From the NCBI GenBank assembly GCA_030916665.1, contig JAUPWC010000221.1:1-21094 (forward strand): a stretch of 21,094 bases of DNA, written 5' to 3'. The stretch's first letter is position 1. Each line of letters starts with the position of its first letter. The notes beneath the pieces were generated by a model. That model saw only the letters and a program-made list of their open reading frames with translations, was not told the DNA's origin and made no database searches. This document shows positions 1 to 7,985 of this stretch, piece by piece. A program made the position numbers and the translations under genes. This DNA comes from Verrucomicrobiota bacterium (GTDB lineage: Bacteria > Verrucomicrobiota > Verrucomicrobiia > Opitutales > Opitutaceae).

Positions 1-143
1 CGGAATTGCGGATCGAGACTGAAGGCCCGGGCGTGGGTGAAGACGTGGTCGGTCGCCGGCAGGTCGTAATCGTAGCCTTGGCCGATGCGGCCGAGACCCA
101 CGATCAGCGTGCGCCAAGGAGCGGGACTGATTCCCGTCGCCAT
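1..143 (-). CDS. Gfo/Idh/MocA-type NAD(P)-dependent oxidoreductase, N-terminal fragment
   Basis: The reading frame begins at an ATG whose complement is at 141-143 and runs off the left edge, giving 47 complete codons. The fragment reads MATGISPAPWRTLIVGLGRI and continues with GQGYDY. The hydrophobic beta strand followed by G-x-G-x-x-G (VGLGRIGQG) is the Rossmann dinucleotide-binding turn seen at the start of Gfo/Idh/MocA sugar oxidoreductases, and a conserved-looking TDHVFTHARAF segment follows. A GGAG element lies nine bases upstream of the ATG. The frame stays open upstream to a TGA at about 270, so a GTG start further upstream is possible. It lies downstream of the methyltransferase on the same strand, 215 bases away, which suggests joint work on a nucleotide sugar. 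The family call is fairly secure; the substrate is unknown because most of the gene is missing. Confidence 0.68.
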   Translation of the reverse strand, partial: MATGISPAPWRTLIVGLGRIGQGYDYDLPATDHVFTHARAFSLDPQF

Positions 144-358
144 TGCAGCCGGCTCCGCCCTCTGGCCACGGCGTGGCGGGCAGCTTGGCGAAGCTGGCGA
201 TGCGGTCGGGAATTTGGGCACACCCTTGTTTTGCAAGGCATGTGCCACGATGTCGTTCGAGCTCTCAGGTCACTGGATGATAGCTTCTTATGCGAAAAAT
301 AGCCGCCTTGATTTTCGTGGGCGGCAAATTCTGCCGAACGAGCGCAGCGCGATCGGGC

Positions 359-1543
359 CTAGGGTGTCGCCATGCGCACCAGCGTGGTGGCCGAAACAAT
401 CTCGGCGGTCAGGCCCATCCGGGTGAAGGATTCGCGGATCTCCCGCTCGTAAGCCATGGTGAAGATAACGATGACATCGGGCTGGTGTTCGCTGAGCGCC
501 TCGGCCGGGTGGATCTTCACGCCCTGCACGGTCCGACCGTGTTTCTTGGAGTCTATGTCGTAAAGACCGATGAGGTTGGCTTGGCGCAGGTCGGCTTCGA
601 GAAGGGCCGAGAAACTGAGATGGCTCGCCGGGTAGAATGCGATGCGCCGTTCTGGGCCCCAGTTGGCAATGAGCGTTTCAAGCTGGCCGAACAACCGCCG
701 GCGGTAGTCGCAGAGAAAGTCACGCACGGTCGCCGTGATGGCTGGATCTCCAGGGATGGGCAGGGCGGTCGGCTCGACGATCAGGCGTTGCACCCGGTTG
801 GGTGTGGCCGGGTCGTCGGCTACGAGACTCTTCTCCAGACCGGTGCAGTTCCACCCCGTGCGGCGCAGGAGCAGGACGAGATTGTGGGTTGAGAACTGGT
901 TGAGGTGCTCGAAGATCAGCGGGTCGGTGCTGGTGTCGAGGTGGCTCCAATCCGGAGTCTCAATGAACACCTGCCCGCCGGGGGCGAGCAGGCGTCGCAC
1001 GTAGCCGAGGAAACCGTCCAGGTCGAAGATGTGCTCGAGGATGTGGCGGAGCACGATGACATCCACCGTGAATCCCGTTGGCTGGGCCCGCAGGTCGCGC
1101 AGGCCGGGTTGCGCGGCGAGCACCGTGCGCGCTTCCTCGCTCAGTTCGTCGTAATATACCTCGGCGCGGTGCGCTTGGTGCAGGTGGACGAGGAAGGCAC
1201 CGGCGTGCGCCCCGATCTCCAGCACTTTACGGCCAGTGAGCGGGATCTGTCGGGAGAGAAATGCCGATTGGCGGATGTTCTGATCGCGCTCGAACCGCGT
1301 GGGCTCCTTGCGCCGTAGCATAGGGCTACGTCGATAATACTCGCTTAAAAAGTCATCACCCACGTATTCGGACTGAAATAGAAACTGGCAATCTTGGCAT
1401 ACTGCGTAGCCCAGTTCGACGGCTTGGTCCAAGTTCGAGAGGTGGAATTTCTTGGTTAACCCCGTGGGCAGCACGCGCGTAGAGCAACAAACGCGACATT
1501 GCGAAACTGATTGAAAGGAAGCGGGGCTGGGCGTTGCACTCAT
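359..1543 (-). CDS. Class I SAM-dependent methyltransferase of the zinc-binding sugar C-methyltransferase type
   Basis: 394 residues. Two CxxC pairs (C16/C19 and C49/C52) form the N-terminal zinc-binding module found in NDP-sugar C-methyltransferases (Methyltransf_13). A SAM-binding motif I, VLEIGAHAGAF, is at 107-117, and a post-motif segment LRHILEHIFDLDGFL near 165-179 places an H-x-x-x-H pair in the active-site region. The C-terminal third (from about 300: RRIAFYPASH, then GLYDIDSKKHGR) resembles the Rossmann-like C-terminal domain of this family (Methyltransf_14). The domain order zinc module, methyltransferase, C-terminal domain and a length near 400 are what the family normally shows. 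No Shine-Dalgarno is visible before the ATG. The neighbouring oxidoreductase fragment and the glycosyltransferases across the intergenic region suggest modification of a deoxysugar for a surface glycan. The exact sugar and the methylated atom cannot be read from sequence. Confidence 0.85.
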   Translation of the reverse strand: MSATPSPASFQSVSQCRVCCSTRVLPTGLTKKFHLSNLDQAVELGYAVCQDCQFLFQSEYVGDDFLSEYYRRSPMLRRKEPTRFERDQNIRQSAFLSRQIPLTGRKVLEIGAHAGAFLVHLHQAHRAEVYYDELSEEARTVLAAQPGLRDLRAQPTGFTVDVIVLRHILEHIFDLDGFLGYVRRLLAPGGQVFIETPDWSHLDTSTDPLIFEHLNQFSTHNLVLLLRRTGWNCTGLEKSLVADDPATPNRVQRLIVEPTALPIPGDPAITATVRDFLCDYRRRLFGQLETLIANWGPERRIAFYPASHLSFSALLEADLRQANLIGLYDIDSKKHGRTVQGVKIHPAEALSEHQPDVIVIFTMAYEREIRESFTRMGLTAEIVSATTLVRMATP

Positions 1544-2011
1544 GGGGCGTAGTTAAGGGATAAGAACTCTGGATCATGCTCGCGCGGCCGTCGCGCGCAC
1601 GCGATTTGAACGTGAGAGTAGATGGCGGAAAGGGGAAGTCGAACAGCAGGTCATGTAGAACGTGCGAATTCAGCACAGCGGGTGCCGACGAGACTCAACG
1701 CCCCTCAAGATCTTGTCCTTGGCGGAATTGCAGACGATTAATCCGCTCGGTGCGGCTTGCTTCGTTGCGAGGCTGCGACGCTTATGCACTGGCCGGCAAA
1801 CTTTACCGGCAGGCGCGGAATGTCGGTTGCTCCGGGGCATTTATTGCCCCTCGACCTACTCGAGGTCATCGCTGCGGTCGCACCGTGCAGATTAATAAAG
1901 CCGTAACTTACTCGTGATCATAATCAAAGATGTCATTCGAGCAAAATGGACCAAATATTGCAGTTGCGAGAATAACACTTCCCAGTCGCCCCAATTCTCA
2001 CGCAAGAATCC
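1544..2011. other. Divergent intergenic region, AT-richer, no gene recognised
   Basis: This 468-base gap separates the leftward methyltransferase from the rightward glycosyltransferase. Its last 120 bases (about 1885-2000) are clearly richer in A and T than the genes around it, as expected for a promoter region. I could not place a convincing -35/-10 pair or a sigma-28 site in either direction. Short open frames here lack the third-position GC bias of the real genes. A cluster of hairpins lies at 1792-1867 and is listed separately. Confidence 0.6.
1792..1867. other. Cluster of three short stem-loops in the intergenic region
   Basis: Three inverted repeats follow one another. GCCGG at 1792-1796 pairs with CCGGC at 1806-1810. 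GGGGCA at 1834-1839 pairs with TGCCCC at 1845-1850 around a TTTAT loop. GACCT at 1853-1857 pairs with AGGTC at 1863-1867 around ACTCG. None is followed by a T-run, so a simple intrinsic terminator is unlikely. It could be a structured leader of the glycosyltransferase mRNA, a small RNA, or chance pairing. Confidence 0.3.
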
Positions 2012-5000
2012 ATGACGCCTCTTGAATTTTCACTCGGCCTTCCCGAACCCACTGCATTCCGCAAATTCGGCGCACATGACGACGGTTGGTTGGACCACTA
2101 CGGTGCGGCTCTGGCGGCGGCCGAGTATGCGGGCATTGGCCTGCCTGAGCGTTATACGATTCGGGGGATTTGGACGCATGGATGTTTCGCGCCCTGGGAG
2201 GCTGTCACGCCGGGGCTGGTTCTCTCCAACTCACCGCGTATCGGCGAATGGCCAGCGTTTGTCACAAGGCAGGAGGAGGCCGATTACCTGGCGCGGCACG
2301 GCATTGTGGCGCGTCCGATAGGATCGCCTATTCTCTATGCGCCCGTTGCACCCGCTGTTCCGCGCGTGCCCCGCAGTCTGCTCGTGATGCCCACGCACAC
2401 ACTCAACGGTGCACGCTTTCCCGATCGACGGCCGTTTCGCCGCTATGCGGACGAAATTAAGCAAGCCGCGCGCGACTTCTCGCGGGTCGTCGTGTGCCTC
2501 CACCCGAACTGCCTGCGCAACGGGCTTTGGGTCGAAGAATTCAAGGCGCTCGGATTTGAAATCGTGGCCGGAGCGAACACGCTTGACCGATTCGCGCTGC
2601 ATCGGATGAAGGCGCTGCTCGGTCGCTTTGAGACTGTGACGACGAACGGATGGGGTAGCCACGTTGCCTACGCTTTGGCGGCGGGCGCGAAGGTTTCAAT
2701 TCATGGCACTTGTCCTGCGATGTCGCCGGAAACCTTTCTGCGCCTCGACCAAGCTTGGCGCAAAGATCCCGAATCGCTGCGAAAAGTATTTTCCCCGGAG
2801 GTGGAGGCGCAAAAACAAGAATTTCTTCGCGCGTTCCTCGTGCCGCCCACGCAGGCTGTCGCCGATCCGGAAAAAGGCGGATGGCTGATCGGCGCGCGGC
2901 ATCGGCTCACGCCGGATGAGATGAAAGACGTGCTCGGGCGGATCATTCTTCCGGCGGCCAGCGCACCGGCCGAGAAACCCGCGAGTCCGGGCGCACGCGC
3001 GGATTCGCGAGGCGATCTGCCCGTGGTGCTGGTGCGCTCCCACGAATTCAATTACTCCGAAACCTTCGTCGAGGACCACGTCAACCATCTCAGCTCGAAC
3101 CTGACGCTGCTGTATGGCTACCCGTTCCCGCGTTTCCGGCGCGGCGGACAGTCCGTGCTGCCGGCCGGGACGGAGCAGAAGATCCAGGCCGCGCTCGCGG
3201 CCAAGGGTTCGATCACCGGCGAGTTGTGGGCCGAATATTCGGCCGGACTCGCGGCGTTTCTCGCGCAATCCGGCGCCCGGACCGTGCTCGTCGAGACGGG
3301 CCTGATGGGCGCGTTTGTCCATGAGGCATGCGAGCAGGCCCGCCTGCCGTTTGTGGTGCATTTCCACGGTGTCGATGCCTTCGGCCGCGAACTGCTCGAG
3401 CGCTGGCTGCCGCGCTATCGCAGGTTTTTCGGCTCCGCCGCGAGCGTGCTCGCGGTGTCGCGCGCGATGCACGCGCAGTTGCTCCAACTCGGCGCCGCTC
3501 CGGAACGGACCCACCTCGCGCCCTACGGCGTGGCGGTCGATCTCCCGGCGCTGGCCGAGCCCGCCAAGGCGCCGCCGCATTTCGTCGCGGTCGGCCGGTT
3601 TGTGGAGAAAAAGGCGCCGCACCTCACGCTGCAGGCCTTTGCCGCCGTCCACCGCTCGCTGCCCGAGGCCCGGCTCGTGATGATCGGCGACGGGCCGCTG
3701 CTGCCTGCCTGCCGGAAATGGGCGGAGGAAAACGGGCTCGCCGCCGCGGTGACTTTCGCCGGCGTGCAATCCCGCGAGGAGGTCTCCCGCCGGATGGCGT
3801 CGAGCCGGATTTTTGTCCAGCACAGCATCGTGGCCGACAACGGCGACAGCGAGGGCCTGCCGCTGGCTGTCCTCGAGGCCGGTGCGCACGGCCTGCCGGT
3901 CGTGGCGACGCGGCATGCGGGCATCCCCGATGCGGTGCGCGACGGTGTGGACGGTTTGCTCGTGGCGGAAAAGGACGTCGGCGCGATGGCGGAGGCCATG
4001 CTCCGGCTGGCCCAGGATGCCACCCTGGCGGCGCGGCTCGGCGCGAGCTTCCGTGAACGGGTGGTGACCGAGTATTCGCGGGATGTCTCGCTGACCCGCC
4101 TGCTGTCCGTCCTGCAGGCCGCGGCGGAAGGTCGTCCGGCCCGGGAGTTTTGCACCTTGGCGCGCGAGGGCGCACCGGAGCGCAAGCCGCGCGAAGCCAT
4201 CGCGGACGACCGCAATGATTTGAACGCCTATGTCGAGCATGCCGCGGAGCTGATCGACGCGGGCGAGGTCGTCGGCGCCTATCTGGCGGTGGCGGAAGCC
4301 CACCGGCTCAGCGGCGGCAATGAACAGACCAGGACCGCTCTCGCGCAGTTGGAATCGCACGGAGCCCTGACCCGGCCGCAGGTTCAGGCCTACCGTCGGC
4401 GGGCCGGCTGGGAGGCCCGGACGCCCAACCCGGCGCCGCTGCGCATCCTGGTGGTCACGAATCTTCTCCCGCCGCAGGAAATGGGCGGTTACGGACGCAC
4501 GGTCTGGGAATTCTCCCGCGAGCTGATGGCGCGCGGACACACGGTCCGGGTGCTGACGGCGGACATGCCCCATCTCACGCGCAAGCCGACCGCCGAGCAC
4601 GCGGAATTCGAGCGGCACGTTCGTCGCACACTGACGCTCGTCGGTGACTGGAAGGACGGCGCAGTGGTCGTTGAGCCCGATGCCGAGCGCCGCAAATCCA
4701 TCCTGCGCGACAACCACCAGACGATCCTGCGCGAGATCGAGGGGTTTGCTCCGACCGTGATCATGGCGGGCAATCTCGATCTCGCCGGTCATTTTTTCAT
4801 CCAGCCGGCGCTGGACCGCGGCATCCCCGTGCTGCACCGGCTGGGCAACGCGTATCCGGGCTACGACCCGGTGCAATCGCCCAAGGGACCGCTGTTCTGC
4901 CTCGCCGGTTGCAGCGCCTGGGTCAACGCCGGCATCCGGGCGAAGAACTATCCGATCTCGCGCTATGAGGTCGTGCCGCCCGGTTCCCCGCTTACGGAGT

Positions 5001-5647
5001 ATTTCCGCGCCTGGGCTCCGCAGCGCCGGAAACTGCGCATCGCCTACGCCGGTCTGCTCATGCCCTACAAGGGCGCGCATGTGCTGGTCACCGCACTCGC
5101 TTACCTGAAGCGGGTGGGCGTCGAGTTTGAGTGCACGCTTGCCGGTGACTCCACCCGTCCCGACTACCTCGAGAGCCTCCGTGCCGTCGCGAAACAGCAT
5201 GGTTATTTGGAGCGGCTGCATTTTCCGGGTTTCCTTGGAAAAAGGGAACTGGCCGGGCTGTTCGCACAAAGCAACGTGTTGGTTTTCCCGAGCGTTTTTG
5301 AAGAGCCGTTCGGCAAGACCCAGATCGAGGCGATGGCGGCCGGTCTGCTGGTCGTCTCCAGCGGCAGCGGAGGCGCGAGTGAGATTGTCGAAAACGGCAA
5401 AACGGGTCTCCTCTTCAAGAGTGGCGACCCGCGTGATCTGGCGGAGAAGCTGCTCTCGGCGCACCGTAATCCGCGCGCTGCCGAGCAGATTGCACTGGCC
5501 GGACAGGCGAGGGCGTTTGAGTTCACCACGGAGGCATCGGTTGATCGGCTGGAACGGATTTTCGGCGAACTGATCACCATTGCCCGTGAGGAGGGCGGTG
5601 CGTCTCCCGCTCTGTCAGCCAGCACGGCGGTTTTGTCATCCGCATAG
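2012..5647 (+). CDS. Multidomain glycosyltransferase with two GT4-type modules and a distinct N-terminal domain
   Basis: 1211 residues. Residues 1 to about 310 form a GT-B-like domain I cannot assign to a family; RVVVCLHPNCLR and the segment TNGWGSHVAYALAAGAKVSI recall capsule and CDP-glycerol-type transferases. Residues about 336-700 are a complete GT4 module: HFHGVDAFGRE in the acceptor half, VAVGRFVEKKAPH at the donor-half start, and the nucleotide-sugar E-x7-E motif EGLPLAVLE near 614-622. Residues about 809-1190 are a second GT4 module: GGYGRTVWEFSREL near the N-terminus, YAGLLMPYKG, and E-x7-E as EPFGKTQIE near 1099-1107. Both modules keep the key motifs, so both are probably active and add successive sugars in the cytoplasm. 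No membrane segment is seen. There is no good Shine-Dalgarno before the ATG. Base composition shifts at about 2940, near the end of the N-terminal domain: it is lower in GC before and very high after. The next gene starts 22 bases downstream. Confidence 0.85.
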   Translation: MTPLEFSLGLPEPTAFRKFGAHDDGWLDHYGAALAAAEYAGIGLPERYTIRGIWTHGCFAPWEAVTPGLVLSNSPRIGEWPAFVTRQEEADYLARHGIVARPIGSPILYAPVAPAVPRVPRSLLVMPTHTLNGARFPDRRPFRRYADEIKQAARDFSRVVVCLHPNCLRNGLWVEEFKALGFEIVAGANTLDRFALHRMKALLGRFETVTTNGWGSHVAYALAAGAKVSIHGTCPAMSPETFLRLDQAWRKDPESLRKVFSPEVEAQKQEFLRAFLVPPTQAVADPEKGGWLIGARHRLTPDEMKDVLGRIILPAASAPAEKPASPGARADSRGDLPVVLVRSHEFNYSETFVEDHVNHLSSNLTLLYGYPFPRFRRGGQSVLPAGTEQKIQAALAAKGSITGELWAEYSAGLAAFLAQSGARTVLVETGLMGAFVHEACEQARLPFVVHFHGVDAFGRELLERWLPRYRRFFGSAASVLAVSRAMHAQLLQLGAAPERTHLAPYGVAVDLPALAEPAKAPPHFVAVGRFVEKKAPHLTLQAFAAVHRSLPEARLVMIGDGPLLPACRKWAEENGLAAAVTFAGVQSREEVSRRMASSRIFVQHSIVADNGDSEGLPLAVLEAGAHGLPVVATRHAGIPDAVRDGVDGLLVAEKDVGAMAEAMLRLAQDATLAARLGASFRERVVTEYSRDVSLTRLLSVLQAAAEGRPAREFCTLAREGAPERKPREAIADDRNDLNAYVEHAAELIDAGEVVGAYLAVAEAHRLSGGNEQTRTALAQLESHGALTRPQVQAYRRRAGWEARTPNPAPLRILVVTNLLPPQEMGGYGRTVWEFSRELMARGHTVRVLTADMPHLTRKPTAEHAEFERHVRRTLTLVGDWKDGAVVVEPDAERRKSILRDNHQTILREIEGFAPTVIMAGNLDLAGHFFIQPALDRGIPVLHRLGNAYPGYDPVQSPKGPLFCLAGCSAWVNAGIRAKNYPISRYEVVPPGSPLTEYFRAWAPQRRKLRIAYAGLLMPYKGAHVLVTALAYLKRVGVEFECTLAGDSTRPDYLESLRAVAKQHGYLERLHFPGFLGKRELAGLFAQSNVLVFPSVFEEPFGKTQIEAMAAGLLVVSSGSGGASEIVENGKTGLLFKSGDPRDLAEKLLSAHRNPRAAEQIALAGQARAFEFTTEASVDRLERIFGELITIAREEGGASPALSASTAVLSSA

Positions 5648-5669
5648 GTTGCTAAAACGGGATCATGTG

Positions 5670-6713
5670 ATGCGCCGCGTCCGCGTTTGCTACTTCGACC
5701 AGTGGGCTTCCGGCCTGGAGGATGTGCCGGGCTACCTGGCCCGAGTGCCGGGGCTGGACCTGCGGCAGCTCGTGGCCCGGAAGGACGACGTGGAACTGCT
5801 GCGCAAGGCGCGGCTGGATTGCGACTGGTATGCGGCCAACGCCCGCTGCTTCGCGACGATGAAGCATCCGGACATCGAGTTTCTGCCCGCGTGGATCACC
5901 GGCAAGACGGGCGTGCTCGACCTGGCCAAGGCGCCGCGCGAGCCGGCGGAGGAGCGCTGGTTCATCACCATGGCGCACCAGCCGCAGCAGCTGGGCGACA
6001 TTGCCGGAAAAGTGTTCGGCCTGCTGGCGAAGACCGGCGTGCGGCACTGCTTCTACGCCTTCGACGAAGCGAGCCGTTTCATGCCCTGCTTCAATGAGAT
6101 CGCCCCGCATCTCGACGTGCTGATCCACGATGAGGCGCCGCTGGCCGAGGCGGGGCGCGCACGGTTGAAGGCCGGCTGCGTCTCCCGCCATCGCAGCTGG
6201 GTGGCGAATTTCGCGCCCGGGGAGGCGGCCTTCAACGAGACGCCGGAGGAAAAAATCTATTTCCTGGGTTCGCAGCTGGGCCTGACGCCGCACCGGCAAC
6301 GCCAGCTGAATTTTCTGCGCAAGAAGTTCAAGGATCGCTTCGTGGCCAGCCACGACCACACCACGCCGGTGGACGCCCGGCGCGAATTGAACCGCTACAA
6401 GGTCGGTCTGTGTCCCGAGGGCCGGAAGTTTGCCACGCCGGCCATGAGCGCGAGTCACACCGACCGGCCGTTCTGGTCCGGCTGCCTGGGCATGGTGCCG
6501 GTGAGTGAGAATTCGCAGGGCGGCGGCCGGCTGGAGGATCTTCATGCGGCCGGCCTCATCGTGCGTTACGAGCACGGGGATCTTGAGTCGCTGACCGAGG
6601 CCTGCGAACGGGCGCTGACTCTCGACACCGCCGCTCGCCGGAGAATCTACGAGCATTTCAATTCGCACGAGACCGTCGGCTCGGTGGTGGCGAAGTCGCT
6701 GGCAGCGGCGTAG
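5670..6713 (+). CDS. Putative glycosyltransferase next to the flagellin genes
   Basis: 347 residues from the ATG at 5670; an adjacent in-frame GTG at 5667 is an alternative start. The frame is open further upstream, but that part overlaps the previous gene and is probably not translated. The N-terminal half (MRRVRVCYFDQW, then FITMAHQPQQLGDIAGKVF and RHCFYAFDEAS) is not a domain I recognise. The C-terminal part, RYKVGLCPEGRKFATPAMSA followed by FWSGCLGMVPVSE, has the layout of the donor-binding half of exostosin-like or GT-B enzymes, in which a conserved glycine-cysteine segment precedes a strand ending in the acidic residue. Cytoplasmic; no signal peptide or membrane segment. It is the second gene of the pair with the 1211-residue enzyme and is convergent with flagellin 1. 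A role in glycosylating flagellin or a surface glycan is inferred from position only. Confidence 0.6.
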   Translation: MRRVRVCYFDQWASGLEDVPGYLARVPGLDLRQLVARKDDVELLRKARLDCDWYAANARCFATMKHPDIEFLPAWITGKTGVLDLAKAPREPAEERWFITMAHQPQQLGDIAGKVFGLLAKTGVRHCFYAFDEASRFMPCFNEIAPHLDVLIHDEAPLAEAGRARLKAGCVSRHRSWVANFAPGEAAFNETPEEKIYFLGSQLGLTPHRQRQLNFLRKKFKDRFVASHDHTTPVDARRELNRYKVGLCPEGRKFATPAMSASHTDRPFWSGCLGMVPVSENSQGGGRLEDLHAAGLIVRYEHGDLESLTEACERALTLDTAARRRIYEHFNSHETVGSVVAKSLAAA

Positions 6714-6793
6714 TGCGGCTGCTCACGCGCCGTGAGCGCGAGAATCCTTGAGGGTCGTTACGTCCCCTAGGTCCCATACCTTTCCGCAGACGC

Positions 6794-6825
6794 AAAAAAC
6801 CTCCGGGGGTAGGACCCGGAGGTTT
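6794..6825 (-). terminator. Intrinsic terminator downstream of flagellin 1, possibly bidirectional
   Basis: A perfect 11-base inverted repeat, AAACCTCCGGG at 6797-6807 and its complement at 6815-6825, encloses a 7-base loop. Read on the minus strand the stem is followed by a run of six T (complement of 6794-6799), the classic intrinsic terminator. On the plus strand the stem ends in TTTCTT, so it could also stop transcription of the glycosyltransferase gene. Confidence 0.85.
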
Positions 6826-6895
6826 CTTGCGGATAGAGATAAGCCCCGTATTGGGTGCCGCAGTCTTCCGCCGGCGGCGTTCTGTTCGCCCCTGA

Positions 6896-6919
6896 CCGGC
6901 CGCCCTTGCGGGCGGCCGG
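6896..6919. other. Perfect 10-bp GC hairpin just after flagellin 1
   Basis: CCGGCCGCCC at 6896-6905 and GGGCGGCCGG at 6910-6919 pair perfectly around a TTGC loop. It begins 41 bases past the flagellin 1 stop codon and lacks a T-run on either strand. It may protect the 3' end of the abundant flagellin mRNA, while the true terminator lies about 70 bases further on. Confidence 0.6.
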
Positions 6920-6960
6920 CGTGGTTGGGCGAATCAGAACAACCACTGACTGGAGACCGT

Positions 6961-7773
6961 TTAGCCGATGAGGCGGAGGGCAACCTGCGCGCTCTGGTTG
7001 GCCTGGGCCAGCATGGCGGTGCCGGACTGAACCAGGATGTTCCAACGGGCGAGCTGGGTGCTCTCGGACGCCACGTCCACATCGGTGATGCGGGAGTTGG
7101 CGGCCTCGAGGTTGGCCTTGTTGATCGAGAGAACCTCGGAGGCGAAGCCCAGGCGGCTCTGCTCGGCGCCGTTTTCGGCGCGGAACGTTGCGACGCTCTG
7201 GATCGCATCGGTGATGTCGCTCAGGCTGATGTCAGCGAGCGAAGCAACGCCCGAGTCGGTCAGGGCGCCGACGCCACCGGAGGTGCCGGCGAGATCGCGG
7301 CCCGCGAGGGTCACGGTCTGACCACCGTCTTCGGACACTTCGACCGTCAGGTCGGAGCTGCCGAACAGGGAGACGCTGTTGAACGTCTCACCGGTCAGCG
7401 ACTCGAGTTCCGCCTGCAGCGCGGTGAACTCGGAATCATAGTTCGCGAGATCGTCGCTGTTCTTGGTCGGATCGCTGTAGAGGGTCTTCAACTCGCTCAT
7501 GCGGTCGAGGACCTTGCCGGTAACCTTCATGACGCCGTCCTGCGACTGCAGGAACGACACCGAGTTGCCGATGTTGCTGGCGGCGGCGCCGGAGCGCTTG
7601 GCCGCGGCGGACAGCTTCATCGACACCGCGAGGCCGCCCGCGTCATCGGAGGGGTTCACGATTTTCGAACCGCTGGAGAGCCGGTTGAGGCTCTTCTGGA
7701 GGGCGGAGTTCGAGGCGGACAGGTTGTTAGCAGCAACCGTGGCCGCGTAGTTGGTATTAATCACGACTGACAT
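6961..7773 (-). CDS. Flagellin 1, distal copy of a tandem pair
   Basis: 270 residues. The N-terminus MSVVINTNYAATVAANNL and the following LNRLSSGSKIVNPSDDAGGL are the canonical D0/D1 flagellin signature. The C-terminus, RITDVDVASESTQLARWNIL then GTAMLAQANQSAQVALRL, is the matching D1/D0 helix. Only about 100 residues separate the conserved ends, so the outer D2/D3 domains of enteric flagellins are absent. AAGGA (complement of 7782-7786) sits eight bases before the ATG, one of the few clear Shine-Dalgarno sites here. It lies downstream of flagellin 2 with a 212-base gap. No sigma-28 site is visible in that gap, so it may depend on readthrough. It forms the filament outside the cell after type III export. 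It is closely similar to flagellin 2 but differs in the central segment. A fliC or hag style name would be arbitrary with two copies. Confidence 0.97.
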   Translation of the reverse strand: MSVVINTNYAATVAANNLSASNSALQKSLNRLSSGSKIVNPSDDAGGLAVSMKLSAAAKRSGAAASNIGNSVSFLQSQDGVMKVTGKVLDRMSELKTLYSDPTKNSDDLANYDSEFTALQAELESLTGETFNSVSLFGSSDLTVEVSEDGGQTVTLAGRDLAGTSGGVGALTDSGVASLADISLSDITDAIQSVATFRAENGAEQSRLGFASEVLSINKANLEAANSRITDVDVASESTQLARWNILVQSGTAMLAQANQSAQVALRLIG

Positions 7774-7985
7774 GGTATCTATCCTTGATGGGTGCGACCT
7801 TCCGTCGTCGCCACGGACCGGGGGGAATCGGCGCCGGTCGCGCCGTTCGAGGCGAATGCCTCAAAGGGTGTCGGCGCGCGACAAAACGCGCCGCAAAGGG
7901 GAAAGGAACATACAGACAACCGCACTTTTCTTACGCGGCGGGACCGGCAATCACTCCGGTCCCGCGCGGACTAGCGGGGAACTCC
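7774..7985 (-). other. Gap between the two flagellin genes
   Basis: This 212-base gap holds the flagellin 1 Shine-Dalgarno site and the hairpin at 7938-7965. A GCCGATTC on the minus strand (complement of 7825-7832) resembles a sigma-28 -10 element, but no TAAA lies 14-16 bases upstream of it, so I do not call a promoter. No open frame with coding character is present. Confidence 0.5.
7938..7965 (-). terminator. Strong hairpin after flagellin 2, possible attenuator
   Basis: GCGGGACCGG at 7938-7947 pairs perfectly with CCGGTCCCGC at 7956-7965 around an 8-base loop. It lies 20 bases past the flagellin 2 stop codon. On the minus strand the stem is followed by CGCGTAAGAAAAG, not a T-run, so it is a poor intrinsic terminator. 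It may instead stabilise the flagellin 2 message or partly reduce transcription into flagellin 1. Confidence 0.5.

Larger units (their letters stand above)
6714..6960. other. Convergent intergenic region holding two strong hairpins, no gene
   Basis: This 247-base gap lies between the end of the putative glycosyltransferase (plus strand) and the end of flagellin 1 (minus strand). It holds the hairpins at 6794-6825 and 6896-6919 described separately. Short frames crossing it look like chance. Confidence 0.6.

Noticed and set aside
290..892. Plus-strand open frame of 200 codons at the left end
   Set aside because: It is opposite the methyltransferase, whose zinc and SAM motifs are clear, and its product shows no recognisable pattern.
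2696..5464. 922-codon open frame on the minus strand opposite the glycosyltransferase
   Set aside because: It lies opposite a gene with two complete GT4 modules. GC-rich third positions suppress stops in the opposing frame, and the translated product is rich in Arg, Gly and His with no domain pattern.
7825..7832. GCCGATTC on the minus strand ahead of flagellin 1, like a sigma-28 -10 element
   Set aside because: No TAAA-like sequence occurs 14-16 bases upstream, so only half of the promoter is present.
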